Below, piece by piece: positions 28,562 to 38,110 of a stretch of 62,315 nucleotides of DNA. Source of the stretch: Acidimicrobiaceae bacterium (lineage in GTDB: Bacteria; Actinomycetota; Acidimicrobiia; Acidimicrobiales; MedAcidi-G1). The stretch's first letter is position 1. Every line of letters starts with the position of its first letter. The stretch covers positions 1-62,315 of the forward strand of contig PBAM01000036.1 of NCBI GenBank assembly GCA_002716285.1, given 5' to 3'. A model generated the notes under the pieces. That model saw nothing but the letters and a program-made list of their open reading frames with translations, did no database searches and was not told the origin of the DNA. Made by a program: the position numbers and the translations under genes.

Positions 28562-28966
28562 ATGTCAACTATTTTCACCAAAATACACGCGGGAGAAATA
28601 CCTGGACACATGCTTTGGGAAGACTCAACGTGTTTCGCGTTTCTCGATATAAGACCGATAAATCGTGGACACACTCTGGTTGTACCTATTCAGGAAATCG
28701 ACATGTGGATCGACTTGCCCGAAGAGACAGCTTCGCATTGCCTTAAAGTCGCAAAATTGATCGGAGAGGCTCAAATGGAGGCATTCAAACCAAAACGTAT
28801 TGGACTAATGATCGCAGGGTTCGAAGTCCCACACGTTCATCTACATGTAATACCAATAAACAATATGAGTCACCTAGATTTTGCTAATGCCAATGCAGAT
28901 ATCTCAAACGATGAACTAACAGAAGATTTAAACCACCTTAAAAACTGTCTTACGAAGACCGATTGA
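28562..28966 (+). CDS. HIT-family protein
   Basis: 134-residue histidine-triad nucleotide hydrolase/transferase: TIFTKIHAGEIPGHMLWED, AFLDIRPINRGHTLVVP, and the triad VPHVHLHVIPI. I start at ATG 28562, since the extra 50 residues of the track run through the pgsA promoter region and start inside the pgsA gene. Substrate among dinucleotides or nucleotide phosphoramidates is unknown. Confidence 0.9.
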   Translation: MSTIFTKIHAGEIPGHMLWEDSTCFAFLDIRPINRGHTLVVPIQEIDMWIDLPEETASHCLKVAKLIGEAQMEAFKPKRIGLMIAGFEVPHVHLHVIPINNMSHLDFANANADISNDELTEDLNHLKNCLTKTD

Positions 28967-28980
28967 GAAACGATTGAAAA

Positions 28981-30549
28981 TTAATCTGATCCGGGTTTGC
29001 GAATCCAGGTCTGAATACCTTTGGAGTTGTAACGTCTGCCAAATCCGAGTTCCATCATTTTCCCTTCAAATTCAATCAATTCTGCATTAGACCAAGTAAC
29101 AATATTTTCATCAAAAATTACTGCGTCTAAATTCTCAAGTTGTTCACTGTTAGGCAGAAAAGGGGCGTCAGTCTTTAGAACGAAAGCATTTTTACGTTCT
29201 GCAATTTCTGGGTACAAGTTTGCCGGCGCCGCAACACTTGCATCTGGCCCCAGCCAAAAAACTGATGTAACTCTAGCTATATCAGTCTCATCTCTTCTAC
29301 CCCATTCCCAAGGTTTTTCGAATGGAGAGGAAGCTGAATCGCGGATGAAAAAAACAGTCGCCGTTAACAACAGGACGGTTAATATTCTTCGGCCAACAAG
29401 AATTCTGCTAACACCCGTGGACCCCATTTTCATCAGTGCATAGGTTGCTGCAATAAAAACAACGGCTAGTACAGCTACATCTTGCTGGGGATTGCCTAAC
29501 ACTCCAACAGGAACATCAGCTATCAAATAAAAGATGAGCAGAGGAAGCGCTGGCAAAATATAACGCAAATGTATAAGTGGCAAAAATAGAACTGGAGCAA
29601 TAATCAGAATTATTTGCTCGAAGTTACTCCGCACTAATAAATCCTTAAGTAGACCAAAAGGATCAGACAACATTCCGAAAATCACATCTAAAGAACCCTC
29701 TCCGAAATGTCGAAAAGCGAAAATATGAGGATAATAGCCTGGGCCAATTGAAGGTTGCACCCAGAAAGCCATTAACAGAAACCAAAGTAAGCCAGAAAAG
29801 AAAACTATCCTGCCAGCAAGTTTTCTATTTTCTAAGAAAAAAATCACACCAATCGCCACTACTGCAAGTCCTAAATCTGCTCGTGAAAGCAAGACGAGGA
29901 ACAATAAACCCGAGCTGGTCCACCACTTTTCATAATGACCTGCCAGATAGGCCGCCAGCAAAGCAGGAATAGCTACAGCCTCGGGATGAAAACCGGCGAG
30001 ATTTAGATTATGTATAGACGGATGAAGAGAGTAAGCAAAAGCAAGAACAGCTGCCCCTCCAGTTCTTAAATTCGCGGGACCTCTTGCAATTCGCCATATC
30101 GGCACAACAGCAAGTCCCAATGCGAGAGCTTGGATCGTTAATAGAAACTCTCCTGTTGGGAACAGTCGTGAGACTAACGATATTGGCCAAAATAACCATG
30201 CCGCTTGAAGAGCGAAGATATTTAACCCAAGTTGCGTGACCTCGGGTGATTCTCCCATCTCCATGAGATGAGAAGCCTGTATGTAATAGCCGATTTGCTC
30301 CCCCACACTCAGATCTCTGAATCTTGATAAAGAAAGAAGAGCGAGTGACAAAGTAAGCAGAAAAGCGCCCAGCCACGGAATAACACGATCAGCTATTGGG
30401 GAATCAAAATGAGCTTGCCATCGCAAAAGCGTTATGTCCGCCCTTCTACGGAGGCCGGCCATAGTGCTCGTAACTTGTTCACTAGTGCGTTCGAAACTCT
30501 TAACGCCGAATGCGCCATCTACATCAAAAAGGAACTTTTTCCTATTCAA
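28981..30549 (-). CDS. DUF2079 multi-pass membrane protein
   Basis: 522 residues with about ten hydrophobic segments. The DUF2079 signature FHPEAVAIPALLAAYLAGHY follows SLHPSIHNLNLAG, and the N-terminus after a charged leader enters VIPWLGAFLLTLSLALLSL. DUF2079 proteins look like polytopic glycosyltransferase-C relatives but have no assigned reaction. Start: TTG 30549 overlaps the upstream stop by 8 bases; ATG 30462 (MAGLRRRAD) is the alternative and keeps all membrane segments. I could not decide between them. Confidence 0.8.
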   Translation of the reverse strand: MNRKKFLFDVDGAFGVKSFERTSEQVTSTMAGLRRRADITLLRWQAHFDSPIADRVIPWLGAFLLTLSLALLSLSRFRDLSVGEQIGYYIQASHLMEMGESPEVTQLGLNIFALQAAWLFWPISLVSRLFPTGEFLLTIQALALGLAVVPIWRIARGPANLRTGGAAVLAFAYSLHPSIHNLNLAGFHPEAVAIPALLAAYLAGHYEKWWTSSGLLFLVLLSRADLGLAVVAIGVIFFLENRKLAGRIVFFSGLLWFLLMAFWVQPSIGPGYYPHIFAFRHFGEGSLDVIFGMLSDPFGLLKDLLVRSNFEQIILIIAPVLFLPLIHLRYILPALPLLIFYLIADVPVGVLGNPQQDVAVLAVVFIAATYALMKMGSTGVSRILVGRRILTVLLLTATVFFIRDSASSPFEKPWEWGRRDETDIARVTSVFWLGPDASVAAPANLYPEIAERKNAFVLKTDAPFLPNSEQLENLDAVIFDENIVTWSNAELIEFEGKMMELGFGRRYNSKGIQTWIRKPGSD

Positions 30550-31822
30550 TTATGCACGACCCTGCTATTGGACCTTCAGAACCCATACCCAAATCTATTT
30601 CAAGTTGATCTCCTGGAGCACCACCAAATTTTGGTATGACTACATTTTCGACACCTTCTGGAACTTCAATTGTCCCTCTCACCGAAAGCACCTCCCATCC
30701 GTCCAGTTCTGCTGTGGGACTTTCAATAGCAAATCTGACCTTTTCAGCCCAACCAACACCACCTTCAGGAAGTTTTTGTGGATTGCTTCTCTGTGGGATA
30801 GCTATTGGGAGAATAAGAACAGAACTACCTAAACACGTTGGATTCGCTTCAGTTCCTTGAATCTGTGAAGGGCAATCAGTGCCGGAACCAGCATAATGCA
30901 GCACATCCAAAGGCCTTAAATTACTTGTGGTTACAGACACCATTGTGCATGAATCCCCAACCCATCCTTCCGGTCCCACAAGGGCAATCTGCCCTTCCCC
31001 ATATTGGAAAACAGTCGCACTCAATACGCCAGGAAGAATTGGTAGGGTTTCATAAGGAACATCAACCGTGATCCGCTCCATCAATTGTTCTTCACCCTGT
31101 TTAACTGCCACGATACGTTCGGCGGTAGCCACTAAAGCCGGTTCAGTTGTCGGGTTAAGTAAATCCAGATAGCTGTTATTAGATTCGACACTCTCAACGC
31201 TCGATACTTCTGAAAAGCGTAAACCTAAGCCAACTTTTTCTTCAGAATTGTCTGTTAAAGATTTAAGTGCAAAGAAAACAACAAGAATCAAACCGACGCC
31301 TATTCCTACTGTTATCAAACGTCTAAATACAGCACTCTGAAGTTCTGATGCCACAGCCGCTTCACTGCGTCTTTCGGCCCTAGATCTTGGTCCGAAAGCC
31401 TCTGATCTACTACCTCCACTCAATAAAGTAGCCCAGTTCTTTACAGTTTCTTCAGGGAACCGCAAAGCTAATCGAGCAAATTCTTCCTCCTCATCAGGTC
31501 CGAAAAGTAATAGCAGGTCATTTTCCTGAGCGAACTGAACCGGATCTACTGTTTCAACAAGGTCGCGATCCCCGGCCAAACGTGTTAAAAACTTCCTTAT
31601 TTCTTCGTCAGCTTCCTCAGAAGACCATTTAGACCCTGGCGAAACTTGATATGCATCTACTGGTGACTTTGAAAATTTTCTATCTCGGAAAAAAGTCTGT
31701 CTTCTGGCACGCGTTTCTTCTTCAGAAGCTTCTGATTCTTGATTTGCTTCTTTCACCAATTCGTCGACGTCTTGGTCTGAACTTTCTTCGTCTAGTTGGT
31801 TTTCGCTACCCGTATCATCCAT
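30542..31822 (-). CDS. Unknown single-pass membrane protein
   Basis: I do not recognise this 426-residue protein. Residues 1-160 are highly charged and acidic with a helical, FliG- or ATPase-linker-like look (DPVQFAQENDLLLLFGPDEEEEFARL, then LSGGSRSEAFGPRSRAERR). One membrane helix (VGIGVGLILVVFFAL, about residues 175-190) separates this from a beta-rich outer part containing Cys pairs (SCTMVSV, GTDCPS, PTCLGS, SCIIE). The layout suggests a cytoplasmic-acidic, externally beta-structured protein. It is followed by the DUF2079 gene, so both may act at the envelope. Confidence 0.75.
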   Translation of the reverse strand: MDDTGSENQLDEESSDQDVDELVKEANQESEASEEETRARRQTFFRDRKFSKSPVDAYQVSPGSKWSSEEADEEIRKFLTRLAGDRDLVETVDPVQFAQENDLLLLFGPDEEEEFARLALRFPEETVKNWATLLSGGSRSEAFGPRSRAERRSEAAVASELQSAVFRRLITVGIGVGLILVVFFALKSLTDNSEEKVGLGLRFSEVSSVESVESNNSYLDLLNPTTEPALVATAERIVAVKQGEEQLMERITVDVPYETLPILPGVLSATVFQYGEGQIALVGPEGWVGDSCTMVSVTTSNLRPLDVLHYAGSGTDCPSQIQGTEANPTCLGSSVLILPIAIPQRSNPQKLPEGGVGWAEKVRFAIESPTAELDGWEVLSVRGTIEVPEGVENVVIPKFGGAPGDQLEIDLGMGSEGPIAGSCIIE

Positions 31823-31987
31823 TGTTGCCCTCTGTGCCTCACCAACAAGAGGCTACGCAATAGACACTCCCGAAGTGAGTCACTTAAAAGTTTTTATCTA
31901 CAATTCTTATCTTGACACTTCAATCGCAATACTAGGCATTAGTCTCGTCCGACGGTCGACATTTTAGGGATTTCAGGAGATTCACCT

Positions 31988-33778
31988 ATGACAAAGAGAA
32001 GCATAAGATTTATTCTTCTACTCTCCTTAGTGGCATCCGCCTGTTCGGACACTGATGATCAAACAAGTAAAACAATACCTTCTAATGAAATAGTAGACAC
32101 ATCTATAAGTCAGAGTGCTACAAGCACGATAATTGAAATTAGCGATAATACTTCTTCTGACCAAACAGTAAATATTGAAAAAATTATTAGTGATCTTCCT
32201 GAAAATACCGGCTACTTTGAAGATTTTTCTTCAAATTTCTCTGATGGGAAACCTGAAATCAACCGAACCCACCCATTTCAAACTCTGGATACATTTTGCA
32301 CCACTTACCCTCCTGTCAAAGAAGAAATCGTTCCTGCAACTGTTGAAGTGAAAAGAGGTGACTCTCTCGCGAAAATAGCCTCTAAGCATGATCTGACACT
32401 TGAGGAAATACTAGAAATGAATGAGATCGCTAATCCGAATTTAATTTTCATCGGACAGGAGATTCGTGTAGGCGAGGACCTTCAAATAGGGCTCGGACCT
32501 CAATCTACCGGCCGAGGAATAACCGAAAATTCAGTGTCTATAGTCAACATAGAGACTTCAACAGATGAGTTGCAAACTTTGAGTTTTGAAGATTTCAGCG
32601 GTGATACATCAGAAATATTTTCCGCTTTTATAGAAATCCTAAATGAAGAGTGCGGAGGTTTCCATGGCAGGAAAATTGACCTTCAAGAAATTACTACCTT
32701 CCCATTGGAAGCTTTCGATATTGATACTTCAACTTTAGGCACTATCGCTTGCCTAAATGCAACTAAAGATATCCCATCTGTAATAGTGGTCGATATTTCT
32801 CGATTCTCTGGACCTCTGGAGAATTGCATCGTCAATGAACAAAAAACGGCTTTAGTGACGACAAAAGTTTTACCTAGTCAAAATTCAATTGCTTCCGACA
32901 ACAGGCTCTTGCTCGATTCTTTTAGTACTGAACAAGCTTTTTCTTTGATGCTCATGTTCGCAGAAGAGAAAGGGCTGTTAACAAACCGATCTATAGCCAT
33001 AGTTGCCGATGACTCTTTAGGTAATTATGAATCTGTTATAACAGGACTCGTTGAACCGCTTCGGGAACTCAACTACGACCCTGAATTCCATTTTCTCAAC
33101 TGCGAGGGTGGAATCTTTTGCAATATAGGAATTGAAAAAACTATTGATGCCTTTATAGAGAATCCTCCTGATGTTCTCTTCCCTACACTAAATCCTGTTT
33201 CATTACCTGAACTCTTAACTCAGATGATGTCAAATGATATAGCAAAGCCACAAATAATTCAGTCTGCCTTTAATCAACAAGATGATGAACTGTCAACTAA
33301 CCACATCTTCAACTATGGGGGGAGTGAAGTTGCCGACTACTACAACGGCACTATAATTTTTTCTCATCCCTATGTGGAAGGTCAGAGAATTTTCGAGAGT
33401 CAATTTTCACCTTTCGAAGAAATGTGCATCAAAGAGTACTCACGTGTTTCCGATCTAGATCAACACTCAATCGACCCTCGAAGAACTGAAACAGTTTTAA
33501 AGATTTGCTCGATCACTCGCTATATCGCACGGGCTCTCTACGACGCAGGGGTTAATCCAAGTCGACGTATAATTCACGACTCCCTATCTAGTCTTGGCTC
33601 CGTAGACAGCCCCGGACTTTCCTTTGGTTCTTTTACTTTAAATAAACCGACAAGACCTTCATCGATCCAACACATGGAATACCAGTTCCCCTGCGCCATA
33701 AGTGAAGAAGCTGAGAGTCAAAATTATTCAGGTTGCATTCTTCCGATTTCTAACCCTGAAAATATTTTTACAAACTAA
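31988..33778 (+). CDS. LysM plus substrate-binding-like lipoprotein
   Basis: 596 residues. Signal peptide with lipobox FILLLSLVASAC (Cys at residue 19), then a Ser/Thr-rich stalk, a LysM domain at about 115-160 (VEVKRGDSLAKIASKHDLTL, EILEMNEIANPNLIFIGQEI), and a long C-terminal part like a periplasmic binding protein type I (ABC or Leu/Ile/Val-binding): IAIVADDSLGNYESVITGL, EPLRELNYDPEFHF, NGTIIFSHPYVEGQRIFESQ. LysM binds peptidoglycan glycans; the second domain should bind a small ligand. The fusion is unusual, and no transporter gene adjoins. A TTGACA-like box (31912) lies in the 165-base upstream gap, without a clear -10. Confidence 0.78.
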   Translation: MTKRSIRFILLLSLVASACSDTDDQTSKTIPSNEIVDTSISQSATSTIIEISDNTSSDQTVNIEKIISDLPENTGYFEDFSSNFSDGKPEINRTHPFQTLDTFCTTYPPVKEEIVPATVEVKRGDSLAKIASKHDLTLEEILEMNEIANPNLIFIGQEIRVGEDLQIGLGPQSTGRGITENSVSIVNIETSTDELQTLSFEDFSGDTSEIFSAFIEILNEECGGFHGRKIDLQEITTFPLEAFDIDTSTLGTIACLNATKDIPSVIVVDISRFSGPLENCIVNEQKTALVTTKVLPSQNSIASDNRLLLDSFSTEQAFSLMLMFAEEKGLLTNRSIAIVADDSLGNYESVITGLVEPLRELNYDPEFHFLNCEGGIFCNIGIEKTIDAFIENPPDVLFPTLNPVSLPELLTQMMSNDIAKPQIIQSAFNQQDDELSTNHIFNYGGSEVADYYNGTIIFSHPYVEGQRIFESQFSPFEEMCIKEYSRVSDLDQHSIDPRRTETVLKICSITRYIARALYDAGVNPSRRIIHDSLSSLGSVDSPGLSFGSFTLNKPTRPSSIQHMEYQFPCAISEEAESQNYSGCILPISNPENIFTN

Positions 33779-33779
33779 G

Positions 33780-34841
33780 TTAAGGGCGGATTTCGTAATA
33801 AAGATTCGTTGGATCTTCGACTTCATGCTGATGAAAAGAAGTGAATCCAGCATCCTTTATCATCACTGATAGTAATTCTGGATTTAAACCTAAAGTTCCT
33901 AACCCCAGTGTGTCGATATCTGACATTGCTGAAGATAAACAGGTTGTGATCGAAGTCGCATACATTAATGCAAGGACCGGATTTCTTAAATTATCGGCCC
34001 ATCTAGCAGAAGATTTGATTTCTTTAACTAAAAGAGTTCCATCGTCTTTCAAAGCACCATGAATTGCCTTAAGTGCAACATCAGGTCTTGGCATATCGTG
34101 AAGACAGTCTAATGTCATGACAAAATCAGCATCCGCAGAGTCAGGGATACTCTCGGCACCAAGGTCGAAAAGTTCCACATTTTTATATGAGGAAAACCTT
34201 TCTCGAGCTACCCCTATAGCTCTAGTGGATGGGTCATACCCGATAAAAGTTGATGCAGGAAATGCTTCGGCTAAAAGCTCTATTGCAAGTCCTGTTCCAC
34301 AACCTACATCAATAACTCGTGCCCCTTCTCTCATTTTGTCCTCTACACCATTCAACAGAGGCAAGACTTGTGATACGAGCAGTGCTTTTGACATAGGTCC
34401 ACACATAGCTTCCACTGCATGCTCTGAACCATCTCCTTGGCCGTCATAGCTAAGTCCAATACCAGTTTTAAAAGCTTCTGCTATCCCATCTACAACTTCA
34501 ATCGGTTTAAGATTTGCAAAAACTGCAGCTGCATAGGTGGGTTTATCTGATTGGGCTAGAACCGCAGCAGCTTCTGGTTCTAGTTCGAAATTACTCCCAT
34601 CAGAAGTTTTGATCAGACCTGCAGCCGCATTGCAACGAAGCCATTCCAAAACCCATCTTTCATGACATTCTGTGGATTTAGATAATTCTTCTGCCGTGGT
34701 ATTCCCGATTCCATCCATCGCCTCATAAAGACCCAAACGGTGACCAAGGTGTATCACTAAAGACACCATTTCACCTTGTTTAAACAGCCATGTGTCTAAC
34801 GAGTATTTTAATAACTTTTCTAAATCAAGATCTTCATCCAT
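33780..34841 (-). CDS. SAM-dependent methyltransferase (Rv2258c-like)
   Basis: 353 residues: an N-terminal winged helix-like domain (HRLGLYEAMDGIGNTTAEEL, HERWVLEWLRCNAAAGLI) and a class I Rossmann methyltransferase core with motif I RVIDVGCGTGLAIELLAEAF, acidic FIGYDPS and later FVMTLDCLHDMPRP. The build fits the O-methyltransferase-like family containing mycobacterial Rv2258c. Its substrate is unknown. The Rieske gene ends right before its start (stop and start adjacent), so these two are probably co-transcribed with ftsEX. Confidence 0.8.
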   Translation of the reverse strand: MDEDLDLEKLLKYSLDTWLFKQGEMVSLVIHLGHRLGLYEAMDGIGNTTAEELSKSTECHERWVLEWLRCNAAAGLIKTSDGSNFELEPEAAAVLAQSDKPTYAAAVFANLKPIEVVDGIAEAFKTGIGLSYDGQGDGSEHAVEAMCGPMSKALLVSQVLPLLNGVEDKMREGARVIDVGCGTGLAIELLAEAFPASTFIGYDPSTRAIGVARERFSSYKNVELFDLGAESIPDSADADFVMTLDCLHDMPRPDVALKAIHGALKDDGTLLVKEIKSSARWADNLRNPVLALMYATSITTCLSSAMSDIDTLGLGTLGLNPELLSVMIKDAGFTSFHQHEVEDPTNLYYEIRP

Positions 34842-35192
34842 TTAATCTTCTCCTCCGCTCTTAGCGATCCAAATTTTGCCATCCTGCTCATAACAAGGGA
34901 TGACTTCAATACTCCCTTTAGGGTCTCGCCTACCTTTTACATTCTCCTTGCAACCCTCGCCTGTCATTGAAAAACGCCAAAAGTGAGTTGTGCAAATAAT
35001 TTCTTCACCTTCAACTACGCCTTCATGAGCAAGATGTGTCCACTGATGCGGGCATCGTGCCTCCATCGCGCACAATTCACCCTTTTCCGTTCTCCATACA
35101 ACCAAATCCCGACCGTTTAACGAAGTTTCATTTATTTGACCAGTCTCAGGCGGTTCTACATCAGTTAATTGATAGCTAGCTTCTGCTGACAA
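34842..35192 (-). CDS. Rieske [2Fe-2S] protein
   Basis: Small 116-residue Rieske ferredoxin-type protein. Cluster ligands CPH (in EARCPHQWTHLA) and CTTH (ICTTHFWRFSM), spaced 17 residues, are intact. N-terminal domain only, with no catalytic oxygenase part, so it is probably an electron carrier or a ferredoxin component. Start is TTG 35192 with a weak ribosome site, 3 bases beyond the ftsX stop. A fixed partner is unknown; the adjacent methyltransferase is the immediate neighbour. Confidence 0.83.
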   Translation of the reverse strand: MSAEASYQLTDVEPPETGQINETSLNGRDLVVWRTEKGELCAMEARCPHQWTHLAHEGVVEGEEIICTTHFWRFSMTGEGCKENVKGRRDPKGSIEVIPCYEQDGKIWIAKSGGED

Positions 35193-35195
35193 AGG

Positions 35196-36092
35196 TCAGA
35201 CATCCAAATATCTAGTTACGGCAAAAGCCGAGCCGATCATTCCAATCGCTGCCCCGATAACAAGTATCCAAATACTTGTATTCCATACAAATCCGTCTGG
35301 AACGGCAAATCCTCTAAAAAGAGGAACTGCTTCTGATTCTTGGAAGTACGCAAGAACCCTGCTGTCAACAACAAATAAAGCTGGAACTGCGAGTCCCGCT
35401 CCCATTAATCCATGGATAGTTCCTTCCAGCATAAATGGTATTCGTATGAACCAATTTGTTGCACCCACAAGTTTCATAACTTCTATTTCAGTTTTACGAG
35501 CTGAAATCGCTGTGAAAACTGTGTTCAATATGAGTACAGCCGAAACTGCTACAAGAACTATTGCTGCTAGTAAAAGAGCCTGACTGACTCTTGTTGAAAA
35601 ATCTTCTATTTGTCGAATCGCCTCTGTTGCAGTTGCAACCTCCTTGACGCCAGGCTGTTCTGAGAATTGTCTTGCCAATTCCGTGACATTGTCTGCGTCT
35701 GGATCACTTGGAACAATCCGGTAAGAGGGCGGCATTATTTCAGGAGTTACACTCTCCACCAATTCAGGCTTGTCGACGAAAAGCTCACGGAACTCTTCAT
35801 ACGCTGCAAATTTATCGACATAGACATATTCCTTTATTGCAGGACTTGTGTCGAGAACTTTTCTGATTGCCTCATTTTGATTTTCCAACGCATCGGCATT
35901 CATAAAGACAATAAATTCGACCCCTTCTTGGAATTGTGCTGTTGCCTGATCCGCACCTTCTCTGATGAGTAAAGAAGAACCGACTAATGCTAAAGAAATA
36001 GCCACAGTCAAGATGGCGGCAAGAGTTAAGCTGAGGTTTCGCCAGAGGCTTACAAAAGTCTCACGTATGAAGTACCAAAATCGAAAAATCAT
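35196..36092 (-). CDS. ftsX: Cell division protein FtsX
   Basis: 298 residues, four membrane segments: one at the N-terminus (LTLAAILTVAISLALVGSS), three in the C-terminal third (LLLAAIVLVAVSAVLILNTV and others), with a large extracytoplasmic loop containing EYVYVDKFAAYEEFRELF. With FtsE it forms an ABC-like complex that activates peptidoglycan hydrolases at the septum. ftsE lies 33 bases upstream in the same direction. Confidence 0.93.
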   Translation of the reverse strand: MIFRFWYFIRETFVSLWRNLSLTLAAILTVAISLALVGSSLLIREGADQATAQFQEGVEFIVFMNADALENQNEAIRKVLDTSPAIKEYVYVDKFAAYEEFRELFVDKPELVESVTPEIMPPSYRIVPSDPDADNVTELARQFSEQPGVKEVATATEAIRQIEDFSTRVSQALLLAAIVLVAVSAVLILNTVFTAISARKTEIEVMKLVGATNWFIRIPFMLEGTIHGLMGAGLAVPALFVVDSRVLAYFQESEAVPLFRGFAVPDGFVWNTSIWILVIGAAIGMIGSAFAVTRYLDV

Positions 36093-36125
36093 CTCAGCGC
36101 AACCCTCTGATTATGCGATATGCCT

Positions 36126-36803
36126 TCATTCGTACACTCCACGTGATTCATCACGAACAAGCATTCCTCTGTCCAACTCAATCACTCGACGTCTCATTGT
36201 GTCCACGATGCTACGGTCGTGAGTGGCCATAACGACAGTAGTTCCACTGCGATTTATTCTGTCTAAAAGTCTCATAATGCCTACAGAAGTTGCGGGGTCT
36301 AAATTTCCTGTTGGTTCATCTGCCAACAGTATTAGTGGTCTGTTTACGAAAGCTCTGGCAATTGAGACTCTTTGTTGTTCACCGCCTGAAAGTTCTTCTG
36401 GAAGACGATCTGCTTTTCTTGAAAGACCAACAAGTTCTAAAATAGCGGGAACTTGACGCTTAATGATTGGTCTAGGTCTTCCTATAACCTCCAAAGCAAA
36501 AGCAACGTTTTCTGTAACAGTCTTTTTTGGTAAAAGTTTGTAATCCTGAAATACATAGCCGATATTACGACGCAGGTAAGGGACTTTCCATGAGCTAAGG
36601 GAACTAACGTCCTTTCCGGCAACCAGTATTTTCCCTGCATCCGGAACTTCTTCCCTGTTTATTAACCTTATAAAAGTTGATTTTCCTGAACCTGAAGGGC
36701 CTACCAGAAATACAAACTCACCCCTCTGGATTTCTGCAGATGCTTCCCTTAGAGCCACCACTTCACCCTTAAAGGTCTTCGTGACAGTTTCAAATCGAAT
36801 CAT
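36126..36803 (-). CDS. ftsE: Cell division ATP-binding protein FtsE
   Basis: ABC ATPase of 225 residues: Walker [17 protein letters not shown]-loop FQDYKLLP, signature [15 protein letters not shown], Walker [15 protein letters not shown] and switch His ATHDRSIV. Hydrolyses ATP to drive FtsX. GGGAGG 5 bases before the ATG supports the start. The 150 bases upstream (36804-36953, to prfB) hold no gene and probably the ftsEX promoter. Confidence 0.95.
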   Translation of the reverse strand: MIRFETVTKTFKGEVVALREASAEIQRGEFVFLVGPSGSGKSTFIRLINREEVPDAGKILVAGKDVSSLSSWKVPYLRRNIGYVFQDYKLLPKKTVTENVAFALEVIGRPRPIIKRQVPAILELVGLSRKADRLPEELSGGEQQRVSIARAFVNRPLILLADEPTGNLDPATSVGIMRLLDRINRSGTTVVMATHDRSIVDTMRRRVIELDRGMLVRDESRGVYE

Positions 36804-36953
36804 TTTGACCTCCCATCACGTGCTCTTCGTAAAAAACAGAAGACAACTATCTATTTCAGTCGATGAACATCTCATAAAAGTAACTTTCGGCACTGCGGAG
36901 AAGGTACCAGAAAGGAAACAAGAATACATTTCATTGGCGTCTCTTCATTCAAT

Positions 36954-38054
36954 TTATCTCGCTCGATTCCAACGTAGGTAAGCCTCAATAAAGTCATCTA
37001 GGTCACCATCTAGCACTCTAGCGACATCCCCAATCTCAAAATCTGTCCTCAAGTCTTTTACCATTTGATAAGGCTGCAACACATATGAACGTATTTGACT
37101 TCCAAAATCAACATTTGACTGCTTTCCACTTATTTCAGCAATTTGCTCGTCGCGACGCTGCCTCTCGAGGTCAAGCAGTTTTGCTGCCAGCATTTGCATC
37201 GCTCTGTCTCGGTTCTGATGCTGGCTTCTCTCATTTTGGCAAGAAGTAACTATTCCGGTTGGAATATGGGTTATCCGTACAGCAGAGTCGGTTACATTCA
37301 CATGCTGGCCTCCTGCTCCTGAAGATCTATAAGTGTCGATGCGTAACTCTGTTTCATCAATATCTACTTGCTCCGTAACTTTTTCGAAGAAAGGAACTAC
37401 TTGAAAAGAAGCGAAGGCTGTATGTCTCTTTGATTCTTTATTAAATGGTGATATACGCACCAGCCTATGGACACCTCTTTCACTTTGAAGAAACCCAAAA
37501 GAATGACGGCCTCGAACAATAAATTCAGCTGAGCTGATTCCTGCCTCAGTACCAGGTGATACTGAATCTAGTTCGATTTTTAACCCCTTATTCTCAGCCC
37601 ATCTTGTATACATTCGTAGTAACATTTCAGCCCAATCTTGAGCGTCGGTCCCACCAGCTCCTGATTGAATCTGGCAGACTGCATCTTCAACGTCATATTC
37701 CCCAGAAAGAAGACTTTGAACCTCCAAAGCATCAAAGTCAATTGCGGTTTCAGAAATCAGTCTTTCAATCTCATGATCCAAACTTTGGTCTTTTTCCTCT
37801 GCAGCCATTTCAATTAAAGTCTCAGCTTCCTCTATTCGAGTTTCTAAAGTTGAATAACGCTCTAGATCCTCAACCACTCGTGCCAGGTCGGTCTGGACTT
37901 GACGACCTTTATCCTGATCGTTCCAAAGCTCAGGGTCGGAAGATTCCTGTTCTAAAGAAAGTTTTCTATCTTTCAGTTCGTCGATCTTGAGATATTTTTC
38001 TGCCTCGCTGAGACGTTGACGAAGAAGGAGGATTTCTTCCGAAAAATCATTCAT
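36954..38054 (-). CDS. prfB: Peptide chain release factor 2
   Basis: 366-residue RF2. Tripeptide codon-recognition region in VRISPFNKESKRHTAFASF (SPF) and the peptidyl-hydrolysing GGQ in YRSSGAGGQHVNVTDSAV. Recognises UGA and UAA. The coding sequence is uninterrupted: the programmed +1 frameshift with an early in-frame UGA found in many RF2 genes is absent. RF2 competes at UGA codons, relevant to the recoding proposed at 59865 and 61244. Confidence 0.96.
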   Translation of the reverse strand: MNDFSEEILLLRQRLSEAEKYLKIDELKDRKLSLEQESSDPELWNDQDKGRQVQTDLARVVEDLERYSTLETRIEEAETLIEMAAEEKDQSLDHEIERLISETAIDFDALEVQSLLSGEYDVEDAVCQIQSGAGGTDAQDWAEMLLRMYTRWAENKGLKIELDSVSPGTEAGISSAEFIVRGRHSFGFLQSERGVHRLVRISPFNKESKRHTAFASFQVVPFFEKVTEQVDIDETELRIDTYRSSGAGGQHVNVTDSAVRITHIPTGIVTSCQNERSQHQNRDRAMQMLAAKLLDLERQRRDEQIAEISGKQSNVDFGSQIRSYVLQPYQMVKDLRTDFEIGDVARVLDGDLDDFIEAYLRWNRAR

Positions 38055-38110
38055 TTATAATTATTTCTCCTAAAAGCAGTAACGGTCAATTCCAATAATT
38101 GACCCTGATA

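Noticed and set aside
31912-31945. TTGACA box as a sigma-70 promoter
   Set aside because: No convincing -10 at 16-18 bases, so left out as a feature.
36954-38054. Programmed frameshift in prfB
   Set aside because: The frame runs through without the early UGA site.
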